DNA from: Barnesiella sp. WM24
Lineage (GTDB): Bacteria; Bacteroidota; Bacteroidia; Bacteroidales; Muribaculaceae
DNA length: 64,000 nucleotides
Direction of reading: 5' to 3'
Assembly: GCF_004570975.1 (NCBI RefSeq)
Contig: NZ_SPPC01000004.1
Coordinates: 1 to 64,000, forward strand
Positions 43,335 through 51,618 of this stretch are shown one piece after another. Both the position numbers and the translations under genes were made by a program. The notes beneath the pieces are model-generated. The model searched no databases, was not told the DNA's origin, and saw only the letters and a list, made by a program, of their open reading frames with translations. Every line of letters begins with the position of its first letter. Within the stretch, counting starts at the first letter, position 1.

Positions 43335-44510
43335 ATGACAAAAAGTATAATTCACGTTTTTGCCGCGTCATCCTTATTGATATTGGCGGCATGTGACAAA
43401 AAGCCTGTGACAACTCTTGACACCGCCAAGGCTGAACCCGGAGAACTTACTGAAACAGTGACAGCTACCGGCACAATCGAATCAGTAACGCAGGTCGATG
43501 TCGGCACCCAGGTCACCGGCATAATCGACAAGCTCTATGCCGACTATAATTCAGTCGTCACTAAAGGTCAGCTGATTGCGGAAATAGAGAAGACGCTCCT
43601 GGAGAGTGACCTTAAAAGCGCGGAAGCCAATGTAGAATCGGCACGTCTCACCTACGAGTACAACCTTACCAACTACAACAGAGACAAGGCTCTTCATGAC
43701 AAGAAACTGATAAGTGACTACGAGTTCCAGACCACGACCAAAGATCTTGAAGTGTCGAAAACCGCCTACGACAAGGCAAAAGCCGACAAGGTGCGCGCGG
43801 CAAAAAATCTCAATTATGCCGAAATTTATTCGCCTATCGACGGCATCGTGATCTCACGTGAAGTAGAGGTAGGACAGACAGTCGTGTCCAACATGAATGT
43901 AGCCAACCTTTATACTATCGCCGACCTTGACAACATGCAGGTGATAGGCAACGTAGATGAAGCTGATATAGGTCAGGTAAAAGTAGGTCAGTCTGTCACA
44001 TTCTCAGTAGACGCCTATTCCGACGAGCTGTTTGAAGGACACGTGACCCAGGTGCGTCTAAACCCGACGACTGAAAGCAACGTGGTCACATATGAAGTAG
44101 TCGTTGCCGCACCCAATCCTGAACACAAGCTCATTCCCGGACTCACGGCAAATCTCACAATATATGTATTGAGAGAAGAAAATGTATTGTTGCTCCCTAC
44201 CAAGGCATTCACTTTCGAGCCTATGCCGACCGACGACGACAAACTGCCTCAACCGCAGGGTTCGGCTGACAATCTAACCCTTGGGAAAGACCAGAAATGC
44301 GTCTGGGTTGTCAACAATGGCAAACTCATCCCTACCGTAGTAACCACAGGAGCATCCAACGGCATCAAGACCCGGATAACAGGAGGGCTTGCCGCAGGTG
44401 CGACCGTCGCTCTTGATTACACCACAACCATGCCTGCCGACAACAACAGTCAGCAAGGCGAACAAAGCCCGTTTGCCCCACAGCCTCCCGGTCGAAACAA
44501 AAAGAAGTAA
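43335..44510 (+). CDS. MacA-like periplasmic adaptor lipoprotein
   Basis: The product is 391 residues. The signal sequence ends LILAAC, a lipobox that anchors it to the membrane by Cys20. The adaptor pattern shows GTIESVTQVDVGTQVTG, a coiled hairpin (about 80-165), a lipoyl half ATYSPIDG-like IYSPIDGIVISREVEVGQTV and a beta-barrel segment. It would join the TolC duct to the MacB transporter. It lies 33 bases after the tolC-like gene. Confidence 0.9.
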   Translation: MTKSIIHVFAASSLLILAACDKKPVTTLDTAKAEPGELTETVTATGTIESVTQVDVGTQVTGIIDKLYADYNSVVTKGQLIAEIEKTLLESDLKSAEANVESARLTYEYNLTNYNRDKALHDKKLISDYEFQTTTKDLEVSKTAYDKAKADKVRAAKNLNYAEIYSPIDGIVISREVEVGQTVVSNMNVANLYTIADLDNMQVIGNVDEADIGQVKVGQSVTFSVDAYSDELFEGHVTQVRLNPTTESNVVTYEVVVAAPNPEHKLIPGLTANLTIYVLREENVLLLPTKAFTFEPMPTDDDKLPQPQGSADNLTLGKDQKCVWVVNNGKLIPTVVTTGASNGIKTRITGGLAAGATVALDYTTTMPADNNSQQGEQSPFAPQPPGRNKKK

Positions 44511-44515
44511 CAGTG

Positions 44516-45265
44516 ATGTCAGAGAAGAAAGAAATTATACGCATAGAGAATCTCCGCCGCGAATTTATAGTGGGCGGAGAAAAGGTAAAGGCATTGCGCG
44601 GAGTCTCGTTTACTATCCGTGAAGGTGAATTTGTGACCATAATGGGTACATCAGGCTCCGGCAAGTCAACCCTGCTCAATCTTCTTGGATGTCTCGACAC
44701 TCCTACGTCAGGGGAATATCTGCTTGACGGAATGTCGGTGCAGTCAATGTCAAAAAACCGCAGAGCCATGACCCGAAACCGCAAAATCGGTTTTGTCTTC
44801 CAGAATTATAACCTGCTGCCCAAAACCACGGCAATAGAAAATGTCGAACTGCCATTGCTCTATAACCCCGAAGTCAATGCCGCCGAGCGCCGCAAGCGCG
44901 CCATTGACGCGCTAAACGCGGTAGGTCTCGGCGAGCGGCTTAACCACAAGAGCAATCAGATGTCGGGCGGTCAGCAACAGCGTGTGGCTATAGCCAGAGC
45001 GCTTGTCAACGACCCGGTGATAATACTCGCCGATGAAGCGACAGGCAACCTTGACACACGCACATCGTTCAGCATATTGATGCTCTTTCAGGAGCTCCAT
45101 GCCAAAGGCCGCACAATTATATTCGTGACCCATAATCCGGAACTTGCCGAATATTCATCGCGCAACATTGTGCTCCGCGACGGCAAGATTATATCTGACA
45201 CGATTAATGAATCGCCCGCGTCGGCACGTGAGGCTTTTGAAAATCTACCCAAAGACAACGATTGA
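44516..45265 (+). CDS. ABC transporter ATPase, MacB-type
   Basis: The product is 249 residues. Walker A is GTSGSGKSTLLNLLGCLD near residue 45, the signature is MSGGQQQRVAIARAL and Walker B is VIILADEATGNLD. The gene encodes only the ATPase half of MacB; the permease half is separate and follows directly. A GTG at 44513 is in frame, but ATG 44516 is the normal start. It belongs to the TolC-MacA-MacB export operon. Confidence 0.93.
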   Translation: MSEKKEIIRIENLRREFIVGGEKVKALRGVSFTIREGEFVTIMGTSGSGKSTLLNLLGCLDTPTSGEYLLDGMSVQSMSKNRRAMTRNRKIGFVFQNYNLLPKTTAIENVELPLLYNPEVNAAERRKRAIDALNAVGLGERLNHKSNQMSGGQQQRVAIARALVNDPVIILADEATGNLDTRTSFSILMLFQELHAKGRTIIFVTHNPELAEYSSRNIVLRDGKIISDTINESPASAREAFENLPKDND

Positions 45266-45267
45266 CG

Positions 45268-46485
45268 ATGAATGTAACCAACCTCCTTAAAATAGCGCTG
45301 AAGGCACTAAACAACAATAAGCTGCGCTGCTTCTTGACTATGCTCGGCATCATAATCGGAGTAGCATCAGTCATAACGATGCTTGCCATAGGACAGGGGT
45401 CCAAAAACAGTATCAAGGAGCAGATTTCAGAGATGGGCTCCAACATGATAATGATCCATCCCGGCAACATGCAGCGCGGCGGTGTGCGCCAAAGTGCCGA
45501 TGACATGCAGACTCTTGAAGTAGCCGATTACGAGGCTCTGAAGGAATTGCCCGGAGTAGCTGCAGTATCGCCATCGGTCAATTCGGGCGGACAGCTTGTG
45601 AACGGCAACAACAACTATCCCTCGTCGATTTATGGCGTTACGCCCGAGTATCTTGACATCCGCAAATTCAAGGTCAAGGACGGCACAATGTTTACCGACC
45701 ATGACATCAAATCGGCGGCAAAAGTGTGTATACTCGGAAAGACGGTTGTTGAAAATCTTTTTCCAAATGGCGAAGACCCGGTAGGCAGGGTAATCCGGTT
45801 CGGAAAAATTCCACTTACTGTCATTGGGGTCCTTGAATCAAAGGGCACCAACTCTATGGGACAGGACCAGGACGATGTGGTAATAGCCCCCTACACCACC
45901 GTCATGAAGCGTATTCTTGCCATAGATTACATACAGGGGATTTTCGCAAGTGCGACTGACGAGGCCCATACCGAAGAAACAATCGAGGCGATAACCGACG
46001 TGCTGCGCACACGCCACAAGATAAAGGATGATGCCGACAATGACTTCGAGATACGCTCCCAGCAGGAACTGAGCGAGATGATGAACTCTACAAGCGACAT
46101 GATGACAGTCCTGCTTGCCTGCATAGCCGGAATCTCACTCCTCGTAGGCGGAATCGGCATCATGAACATCATGTATGTTTCGGTCACTGAACGCACTCGG
46201 GAAATCGGTCTGCGCATGTCAATCGGAGCCAGAGGCATAGATATACTGTCACAGTTTCTAATCGAGGCCGTAATCATCAGCGTCAGCGGTGGTGTAATCG
46301 GTATACTGCTTGGAGTAATTGCCTCATGGCTTGTCAATATAATAGCCCACTGGCCTGTGTACATACAATTGTATTCAGTGATTCTGTCATTTGCCGTGTG
46401 TACGATAACCGGAGTATTCTTCGGCTGGTATCCGGCAAAGAAAGCGGCGGGGCTTGACCCTATCGAGGCAATACGCTACGAATAA
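45268..46485 (+). CDS. ABC transporter permease, MacB/FtsX-type
   Basis: The product is 405 residues from ATG 45268, two bases after the ATPase stop. It has one N-terminal membrane helix (KLRCFLTMLGIIIGVASVIT), a periplasmic MacB domain (about 45-285) and three C-terminal helices of the FtsX domain with VGGIGIMNIMYVSVTERTRE and GWYPAKKAAGLDPIEAIRYE. The half-transporter drives substrate export through MacA and TolC without itself moving the substrate across the inner membrane. The substrate, perhaps a peptide or macrolide, is not predictable. Confidence 0.93.
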   Translation: MNVTNLLKIALKALNNNKLRCFLTMLGIIIGVASVITMLAIGQGSKNSIKEQISEMGSNMIMIHPGNMQRGGVRQSADDMQTLEVADYEALKELPGVAAVSPSVNSGGQLVNGNNNYPSSIYGVTPEYLDIRKFKVKDGTMFTDHDIKSAAKVCILGKTVVENLFPNGEDPVGRVIRFGKIPLTVIGVLESKGTNSMGQDQDDVVIAPYTTVMKRILAIDYIQGIFASATDEAHTEETIEAITDVLRTRHKIKDDADNDFEIRSQQELSEMMNSTSDMMTVLLACIAGISLLVGGIGIMNIMYVSVTERTREIGLRMSIGARGIDILSQFLIEAVIISVSGGVIGILLGVIASWLVNIIAHWPVYIQLYSVILSFAVCTITGVFFGWYPAKKAAGLDPIEAIRYE

Positions 46486-46513
46486 CCGGCTCTCATGTGA
46501 TTTGATAATAACG

Positions 46514-46552
46514 CGCCGGCGACTGGAGATTTTACAGTCGCCGGCGTCATTT
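46514..46552. terminator. Bidirectional terminator after the export operon
   Basis: CGCCGGCGACTG at 46514-46525 pairs perfectly with CAGTCGCCGGCG at 46535-46546, followed by TCATTTTTG. It lies between the convergent permease and cupin genes. Confidence 0.85.
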
Positions 46553-46568
46553 TTGTCATAATGATTCC

Positions 46569-46979
46569 TTACAACAGTGATTCACGCTCGGTAATCTCCG
46601 CATCGGTCATTGTATAGCTCCCGAGACTGCCCTCCTTAGCCTGGATGCACAGATAGGTCATCGGCTTTTCCGAAGTGCATTTCAGATTGCGGTCACAATT
46701 AGTGGAAACTCTTATCACCGACCCTTCCGCTACTTCAAACACGTCGTTGTCGACCTGAAAAAGTCCGCTTCCGGAAAGTATGACATAGTTTTCTTCATTC
46801 TCCTTGTGACTGTGAAAAAACGGCACGGCAGCACCCTTTGGAAGCGAGCCAAATGATATTTCACACGATGTGGCGCCGGATGCATCCTTTACAAACTGTT
46901 TCCCTTCAAAACCGCAAAGACCACCTACTGAAACATGGGCGAATTTTTCACCCTTCTCAAGAATTTTAATGTCATTCAT
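46569..46979 (-). CDS. Cupin-domain protein
   Basis: The product is 136 residues. The single cupin barrel shows PFFHSHKENEENYVILSGSG near residue 50 (metal-binding His, His and Glu), then FEVAEGSVIRVS. The role could be a small-molecule dioxygenase, isomerase or sensor. It diverges from an HxlR regulator 143 bases away, a common pairing, and that regulator probably controls it. A minus-strand -7 box TAATTTTG lies at 47049-47042. Confidence 0.85.
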   Translation of the reverse strand: MNDIKILEKGEKFAHVSVGGLCGFEGKQFVKDASGATSCEISFGSLPKGAAVPFFHSHKENEENYVILSGSGLFQVDNDVFEVAEGSVIRVSTNCDRNLKCTSEKPMTYLCIQAKEGSLGSYTMTDAEITERESLL

Positions 46980-47003
46980 ATCTGCTTGTTTTTTATTTTA
47001 TAT

Positions 47004-47049
47004 TAACTTTGCAATTGAAAGCCGCTTTCATTTTGATAGCGCAAAATTA
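47004..47049. promoter_or_regulatory. Face-to-face promoter boxes for HxlR and cupin genes
   Basis: The plus strand has TAACTTTG at 47004-47011, which would drive the HxlR gene. The minus strand has TAATTTTG at 47049-47042, which would drive the cupin gene. The two promoters point at each other, so each transcript crosses the other promoter. A second plus-strand TATTTTTG at 47111-47118 lies only three bases before the HxlR ATG. Confidence 0.5.
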
Positions 47050-47121
47050 AGTCATTTATTTCTCTCTGACAATACGTTACAAAAACGTAAGACACTTACC
47101 TTCAAGTAACTATTTTTGATT

Positions 47122-47496
47122 ATGAACAGTTTACCGCTAAAAGAAAATCTAAAAAAATATACAGGCATAGACGCGTGCCCTATCAGAAACATCATTTCAC
47201 GTTTCTCAGGCAAGTGGTCAATGCTGATACTGTGTGTGCTGGCGGAGAATGAGGCTACCCGATTTAACGAAATCGGTAAAGCCATTCCCGATATATCGCC
47301 CAAAGTCCTTACTGAGACTTTGAAAAATCTTGAAGCTGCAGGACTGCTGTCAAGAAGGCTCTATGCCGAAGTGCCGCCACGCGTCGAATACTCATTGACC
47401 GACCTTGGTAAAAGCCTTATGCCTCTACTCGGCGCTCTCATTGAATGGGCTATCGAAAACCGCCACTCCATGTCGCCGGAAGAAAAGGAAATATAA
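47122..47496 (+). CDS. HxlR-family transcriptional regulator
   Basis: The product is 124 residues from ATG 47122. The family pattern is clear: CPIRNIISRFSGKWSMLILC with an N-terminal Cys, then RFNEIGKAIPDISPKVLTET as the winged helix recognition region, and VPPRVEYSLTDLGKSL as the wing. HxlR proteins often sense reactive electrophiles or oxidants through that Cys and control an adjacent oxidoreductase or cupin. The divergent cupin gene is the likely target. A TTG at 47116 is in frame but less likely. Confidence 0.9.
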   Translation: MNSLPLKENLKKYTGIDACPIRNIISRFSGKWSMLILCVLAENEATRFNEIGKAIPDISPKVLTETLKNLEAAGLLSRRLYAEVPPRVEYSLTDLGKSLMPLLGALIEWAIENRHSMSPEEKEI

Positions 47497-47522
47497 ACAG
47501 ATAAGCCGCCTTTTACGCGAAG

Positions 47523-48500
47523 TCAGTGAGACAGGATAAAGCGTGATGACCGCTCGACCGATTCACGAAATGCCGATGGCTGCCCCGGAACCGTTATAAA
47601 CAGGTGTACTGTAGACGGGATGACACGATACTCGACTTCGACAGCAAGCTCCTTTAACCGCATGACAAACTCATTGCCCTGGCATTTTAATATGTCATGG
47701 TCGGCGGAAATCATCAACACCGGCGGCAACATTGAAAGCAGGTGATCGGCAGCACAAGCCGGCGACACAAGAGGATTATGGACATCGGTCGTATAGGCAT
47801 CATTAAAGGCAAGCATCAACCCGCTGTCAAGACCGTAACCGCTGCCATATTTCTCCCAACCCGGAGAATTGTCGGCAAACGCCTTGGTCACAGGATAAAA
47901 CAGCACAATACTGCTGAATGTATCTGCCGGAAAACTCATTGCCGTGGCTATGGCAAGGTTGCCGCCCGAACTGTCACCACCCAATGCCACACTGCTGCAA
48001 TTCCACTTGCCAAGGCTGTCGATAGCCACTTTGGCGGCATAGATGCAATCGTCAAGACCGGCAGGGAAACCATGCTCTGGAGCAAGACGGTAATTCACGG
48101 CAAGCACGGTGACTCCTGAAGAGGCAACTGCGGCACAATAGCGCGAGCAACTGTTTATACTTCCAAAAGTCCATCCTCCTCCATGAAAATAGACAAGCAG
48201 AGGCGTGACGACATCCTTATAGCGTGAATCGCGAAACAGCGCAAGAGTGTCATTGATATCAATACGCGACACTCCATCGGGCAGCTCCGGTGGGACGTTT
48301 CGTGAATTTCTCACTGCATCAAGCGCCTTGCAGTCACCGGCGATAGCCCTCCTCACCGCCTCTGTCTGAATATTTTGCAGATTCTCAGGCATTGAAGACA
48401 AAAAACGTTTCGCCTCATCCCTATATATACTATCATCAACAGCATGTAGTCTTATAAAAAAGCTGAATAGCAAGGATATAATTATAATAGATCGGTTCAT
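47523..48500 (-). CDS. Secreted alpha/beta hydrolase, HSL-type esterase
   Basis: The product is 325 residues with a signal peptide (IIIISLLFSFFIRLHA). The hormone-sensitive-lipase group shows an oxyanion motif YFHGGGWTFGS near residue 104, the nucleophile Ser in GGDSSGGNLAIA near residue 175, the acid Asp in SADHDILKCQG and the catalytic His in STVHLF. It should hydrolyse short carboxylic esters in the periplasm. It converges on the HxlR gene with about 26 bases between stops. Confidence 0.88.
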   Translation of the reverse strand: MNRSIIIISLLFSFFIRLHAVDDSIYRDEAKRFLSSMPENLQNIQTEAVRRAIAGDCKALDAVRNSRNVPPELPDGVSRIDINDTLALFRDSRYKDVVTPLLVYFHGGGWTFGSINSCSRYCAAVASSGVTVLAVNYRLAPEHGFPAGLDDCIYAAKVAIDSLGKWNCSSVALGGDSSGGNLAIATAMSFPADTFSSIVLFYPVTKAFADNSPGWEKYGSGYGLDSGLMLAFNDAYTTDVHNPLVSPACAADHLLSMLPPVLMISADHDILKCQGNEFVMRLKELAVEVEYRVIPSTVHLFITVPGQPSAFRESVERSSRFILSH

Positions 48501-48589
48501 GTTACGAATATTCAGTTAAAAGGCAATACCATCACCGGAGATGTCACTGCGACGCGCAACAAAATTAATGAAAATCACCCGATTTTATC

Positions 48590-48597
48590 TATCTTTG
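48590..48597 (+). promoter_or_regulatory. -7 promoter box for the small membrane protein-ADH operon
   Basis: TATCTTTG matches TAnnTTTG and lies 37 bases before the ATG at 48635. Confidence 0.55.
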
Positions 48598-48634
48598 TAA
48601 CAGGATTAGGACAATAACGACCAAAACAATAAAA

Positions 48635-48892
48635 ATGATACAGATAGGTAAATATAAAATGGGATTTGCGGCTTTTTCAACGCTTATTATTTTTATAGTG
48701 CTAAGCCTGTGTGCAATCGTGGCTGCTTTTCACAAAGCGGCACCGGATTACGCGTTACCGCTGCGCGACATCATCTTGATCAACGAGGGTATGGCACTGC
48801 TTGCCACTCTGATATATGGCATATTTGCCCACTTCGCCATAGTAATCATCGACAAGATCAGACGCAATAGAATTAATGACAAACAGTCTTAA
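48635..48892 (+). CDS. Small two-helix membrane protein
   Basis: The product is 85 residues with two hydrophobic segments (AFSTLIIFIVLSLCAIVAAF and LATLIYGIFAHFAIVIID) and a basic C-terminus. It starts 37 bases after a promoter box and ends three bases before the alcohol dehydrogenase gene, so the two are co-transcribed. No family was recognised and no function can be given. Confidence 0.65.
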   Translation: MIQIGKYKMGFAAFSTLIIFIVLSLCAIVAAFHKAAPDYALPLRDIILINEGMALLATLIYGIFAHFAIVIIDKIRRNRINDKQS

Positions 48893-48895
48893 ACG

Positions 48896-49933
48896 ATGAA
48901 AGCCCTCACTTATACAGCCCCAGGAAAATTTGAGCTTATAGAAAAACCGATACCCGAGATTGTTGATCCCCGTGACGCGATAGTCAGGGTCTCGCTTTCA
49001 AGCATATGCTCGTCAGACCTACATATACTGCACGGTTCCGTTCCGCGTGCCAAGCCTGGGATAACAGTGGGTCACGAAATGACCGGCATCGTAATAAACA
49101 CCGGCTCAATGGTAAAAGGTGTTGTGCCGGGCGAACGTGTCGCAATAAACGTGGAGACATATTGTGGCAAATGCTTCTTCTGCCGCAACGGATGGGTCAA
49201 CAACTGTACCGACCCTGACGGTGGCTGGGCGCTCGGATGCCGCATCGACGGCGGTCAAGCTGAGTATGTGCGTGTGCCATATGCCGACAACGGACTTACG
49301 CCGATACCTGACAACGTGACCGACGAGCAGTCTCTCTTTGCAGGCGACATTCTCGCTACAGGTTATTGGGCGGCAAAAATATCGGAAATATCGACCGACG
49401 ACACGGTATTGATTATCGGTGCCGGACCTACAGGGCTATGCACCCTGCAATGTGTCATGCTGTACTCCCCCAAGCATATTGTCGTGTGTGAAACTGACAC
49501 TGACCGGCGCAGCCTGGTAAAGAATCTTTATCCCGACGTGACAGTAGTCACACCTGACGAATGTAAAGACAAGCTTTACAGCCTCACCGACCGTGGAGGA
49601 GCCGACCGCGTTATAGAAGTGGCAGGAAGCGACATCACCTTTGAAATGGCATGGCGACTGGCACGTCCCAACGCAATTGTAACCGTGGTGGCACTCTACG
49701 ACAGACCTCAGATACTGCCGCTACCGGAAATGTATGGCAAAAACCTCACTTTCAAGACAGGCGGCGTAGACGGGTGTGACTGCCGCGAGATACTCGACCT
49801 GATTGCCAAAGGCAAGATAGACACAACGCCGCTGATAACTCATCGCTTCCCTCTTAGCGAAGTCCTGAAAGCCTATGACATGTTCAGCCAAAGACAGGAC
49901 CACATAATCAAAGCGGCAATATATCCTGACTAA
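48896..49933 (+). CDS. Zinc-dependent alcohol dehydrogenase
   Basis: The product is 345 residues, the medium-chain dehydrogenase size. Catalytic zinc ligands are in SLSSICSSDLHIL and TVGHEMTG. The structural-zinc Cys cluster is CGKCFFCRNGWVNNC near residue 95-109. The Rossmann motif is IIGAGPTGLC near residue 175. It oxidises an alcohol or reduces an aldehyde with NAD(P). The substrate is unknown. It follows the small membrane protein by three bases. Confidence 0.92.
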   Translation: MKALTYTAPGKFELIEKPIPEIVDPRDAIVRVSLSSICSSDLHILHGSVPRAKPGITVGHEMTGIVINTGSMVKGVVPGERVAINVETYCGKCFFCRNGWVNNCTDPDGGWALGCRIDGGQAEYVRVPYADNGLTPIPDNVTDEQSLFAGDILATGYWAAKISEISTDDTVLIIGAGPTGLCTLQCVMLYSPKHIVVCETDTDRRSLVKNLYPDVTVVTPDECKDKLYSLTDRGGADRVIEVAGSDITFEMAWRLARPNAIVTVVALYDRPQILPLPEMYGKNLTFKTGGVDGCDCREILDLIAKGKIDTTPLITHRFPLSEVLKAYDMFSQRQDHIIKAAIYPD

Positions 49934-50037
49934 GCACCGGTTTTACTGAGCCGATTAAACTTTCTCTCCATATTTTATGTCTATTATATAATCGGAGCCC
50001 TAACAGGAAGCCGACAATAACAAAAAAAGACAACATT

Positions 50038-50460
50038 ATGCGTAAGTTTTTTCTGACAACCGCCTTTGTGGCGATAATCACCGCGACTACGGCAACAACA
50101 GCACCAGCAGCAAATGCCTCATTCACTACAGCTGTAGCCATAGCTTCGCCTCACCACCATTGCGAGCCGCCACACCGACATCACGGTTCAAAGGAGTATC
50201 GACACCTTATGCGCAAAGCCGAAGAGTGCCGACGGAAAGCGGCATCCTATCGCAGGGAGGCTGAAGAAAAGCTATATAAAGCGGAACACTACAGACACAA
50301 GGCAAAAGAATATGTCCACTGGCGTGACTACAAGCGCGCCCACTCAGCCAATGAAAAGGCAGGAAAAGCTATGCACAAATATCATAAGCTTATGCAAAAG
50401 GCGGCAGAACAAGACTGCAAAGCAGCGCATTATGAACGAAAAGCCAATTACCGACATTAA
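50038..50460 (+). CDS. His-rich secreted coiled-coil protein
   Basis: The product is 140 residues. A signal peptide (FFLTTAFVAIITATTATTAPAANA) is followed by a His cluster (PHHHCEPPHRHHGS near residues 38-50). A highly basic helical region then repeats A-E-x-x-R/Y-x-K-A-x-x-Y units (AEECRRKAASYRREAEEKLY, AEHYRHKAKEYV), 14 His in all by eye. Metal binding or cell-surface charge is suggested by composition only. I know no family for it. It stands alone, 104 bases after the dehydrogenase gene. Confidence 0.65.
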   Translation: MRKFFLTTAFVAIITATTATTAPAANASFTTAVAIASPHHHCEPPHRHHGSKEYRHLMRKAEECRRKAASYRREAEEKLYKAEHYRHKAKEYVHWRDYKRAHSANEKAGKAMHKYHKLMQKAAEQDCKAAHYERKANYRH

Positions 50461-50762
50461 CCACCGACATCACCCGCAACCAAAACATCACCAAATCGAA
50501 GTCCCCGCTCACCGCCTGGGATAATGGCAACGATTGGAAGAAGTTGCGCGCCGATAAGGAGACGAAATGATGCCCCGGTTGTCGCATGTCATCAGTCAAT
50601 TGTCTGGAGATAAGCCAAGTTTTTTATGCCATTTTCATACGAGGGTGTTGCAGGGTGTTGCAGGGTGTTGCAGGGCTCCACGTTAGGCTATCCTTTCCTT
50701 ACAAAATATTTTGAAATATCAAAATTTAGTGATAAATTTAAACTAAACGAAACATTATTGAT
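50461..50762. other. Intergenic region with a tandem repeat
   Basis: No gene is supported. It contains the 10-bp tandem repeat at 50643-50672, and the first copy of a duplicated promoter segment (CCTTACAAAATATTTT near 50697, ATAAATTTAAACTAAACG near 50730) upstream of the 72-residue protein at 50763. Confidence 0.6.
50643..50672 (+). repeat. 10-bp tandem repeat, three copies
   Basis: GGGTGTTGCA is repeated three times exactly at 50643-50652, 50653-50662 and 50663-50672, then GGG of a fourth unit. Such perfect short tandems can change copy number by slippage. It lies about 90 bases upstream of a small membrane-protein gene. Confidence 0.8.
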
Positions 50763-50981
50763 ATGACTCCGATGTTAATCATACATTCCGACCCGGATGT
50801 GGTGCTGTTTCTGATAGAGACAGTGTTGCTTGTTGTTGCATTTAAGATTCTAATATATGTAGGTTGTGGAATATATTTGATGATTAAATCGTTCCTTAAA
50901 TCAACATGCAGCTGCATGACAGATCTGTATCAGTGGAGAGAAGAAAGGAGCAGGCTAAAAACACGACTTCGTATAGAATAA
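50763..50981 (+). CDS. Small membrane protein, copy 1 of a tandem pair
   Basis: A 72-residue protein starts MTPMLIIHSDPDVVLFLIET, with two hydrophobic stretches and a charged C-terminus (YQWREERSRLKTRLRIE). The gene at 51073 has the same length and layout and also starts MTP. The upstream sequences match too (CCTTACAAAATATTT, about 15 bases identical, and AAATTT-A/G-AACT). The pair therefore arose by tandem duplication including the promoter. No family was recognised. Confidence 0.6.
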   Translation: MTPMLIIHSDPDVVLFLIETVLLVVAFKILIYVGCGIYLMIKSFLKSTCSCMTDLYQWREERSRLKTRLRIE

Positions 50982-51072
50982 GGCAGTCCATCCGGCTGTC
51001 TTTTCCCTTACAAAATATTTGGATTTTTCACATAAAAGTGTTAAATTTGAACTGAACATAAATATTATCGAC

Positions 51073-51291
51073 ATGACACCCTTGATGACAACATTGCATT
51101 ACGTGTTCCAATCCGACGGCACTCTGTTGTGGATTATAATACTTATGGGGGCAGCTATATTTGCATTTGCCGCAGTCATAATATGTGTGCGTGCAGTCAA
51201 ATATATGATTATTGAACTATATGAAGGTATAAAATTCACTATAGAATATTGGCGCGATAAGGATGGTAGGGAAAATGGCATGTATAATTAA
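51073..51291 (+). CDS. Small membrane protein, copy 2 of a tandem pair
   Basis: A 72-residue protein starts MTPLMTTLHYVFQSDGTLLW, with a long hydrophobic stretch (WIIILMGAAIFAFAAVIICV) and a charged tail (YWRDKDGRENG). It pairs with the gene at 50763 in length, layout and upstream sequence, though the proteins have diverged strongly. A TAAATTTG box at 51042-51049 or so is the likely -7 element. An upstream in-frame start at 51019 would lie inside the promoter and is rejected. Confidence 0.6.
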   Translation: MTPLMTTLHYVFQSDGTLLWIIILMGAAIFAFAAVIICVRAVKYMIIELYEGIKFTIEYWRDKDGRENGMYN

Positions 51292-51360
51292 TAAGCCTAT
51301 GAACGAAACATATTAATCCTGTTTTAATGAGATTGAAATTAGTATGATTAGTTGTACTAA

Positions 51361-51618
51361 TTAATGTAGCCAGTAGACAATTGAGGCAGACAGACATCTG
51401 TGTTTCCCATTGCCATAATAAGATGCAGTGGCAAGACCAAGATCATATTCTGCTTTTAGTCCAAAATGATGCCATTTTGCGTTGATTGCGAATGATAGAC
51501 CGCCGTCAACCCTATTGCATGGACGATACGAATCACCATTTGCACCGCTGAATGTACGGACTCTTTTCTCATATGGCTGATTAAAAGGGTCCAATCCTGT
51601 AACATATGTTACCGGCAC
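51361..51618 (-). pseudogene. C-terminal fragment of an outer-membrane beta-barrel gene
   Basis: The 85-residue frame contains barrel-like strands (GGLSFAINAKWHHFGLKAEY, DLGLATASYYGNG) and ends CLSASIVYWLH, a normal barrel C-terminus. It has no signal peptide and only a GTG start that overlaps the stop of the next gene in another frame. I infer that the 5' part was lost at a joint near 51605. Confidence 0.55.

Noticed and set aside
50643-50672. CRISPR or phase-variable invertible element
   Set aside because: The repeat is a plain direct tandem with no spacers, no inverted repeats and no recombinase nearby.
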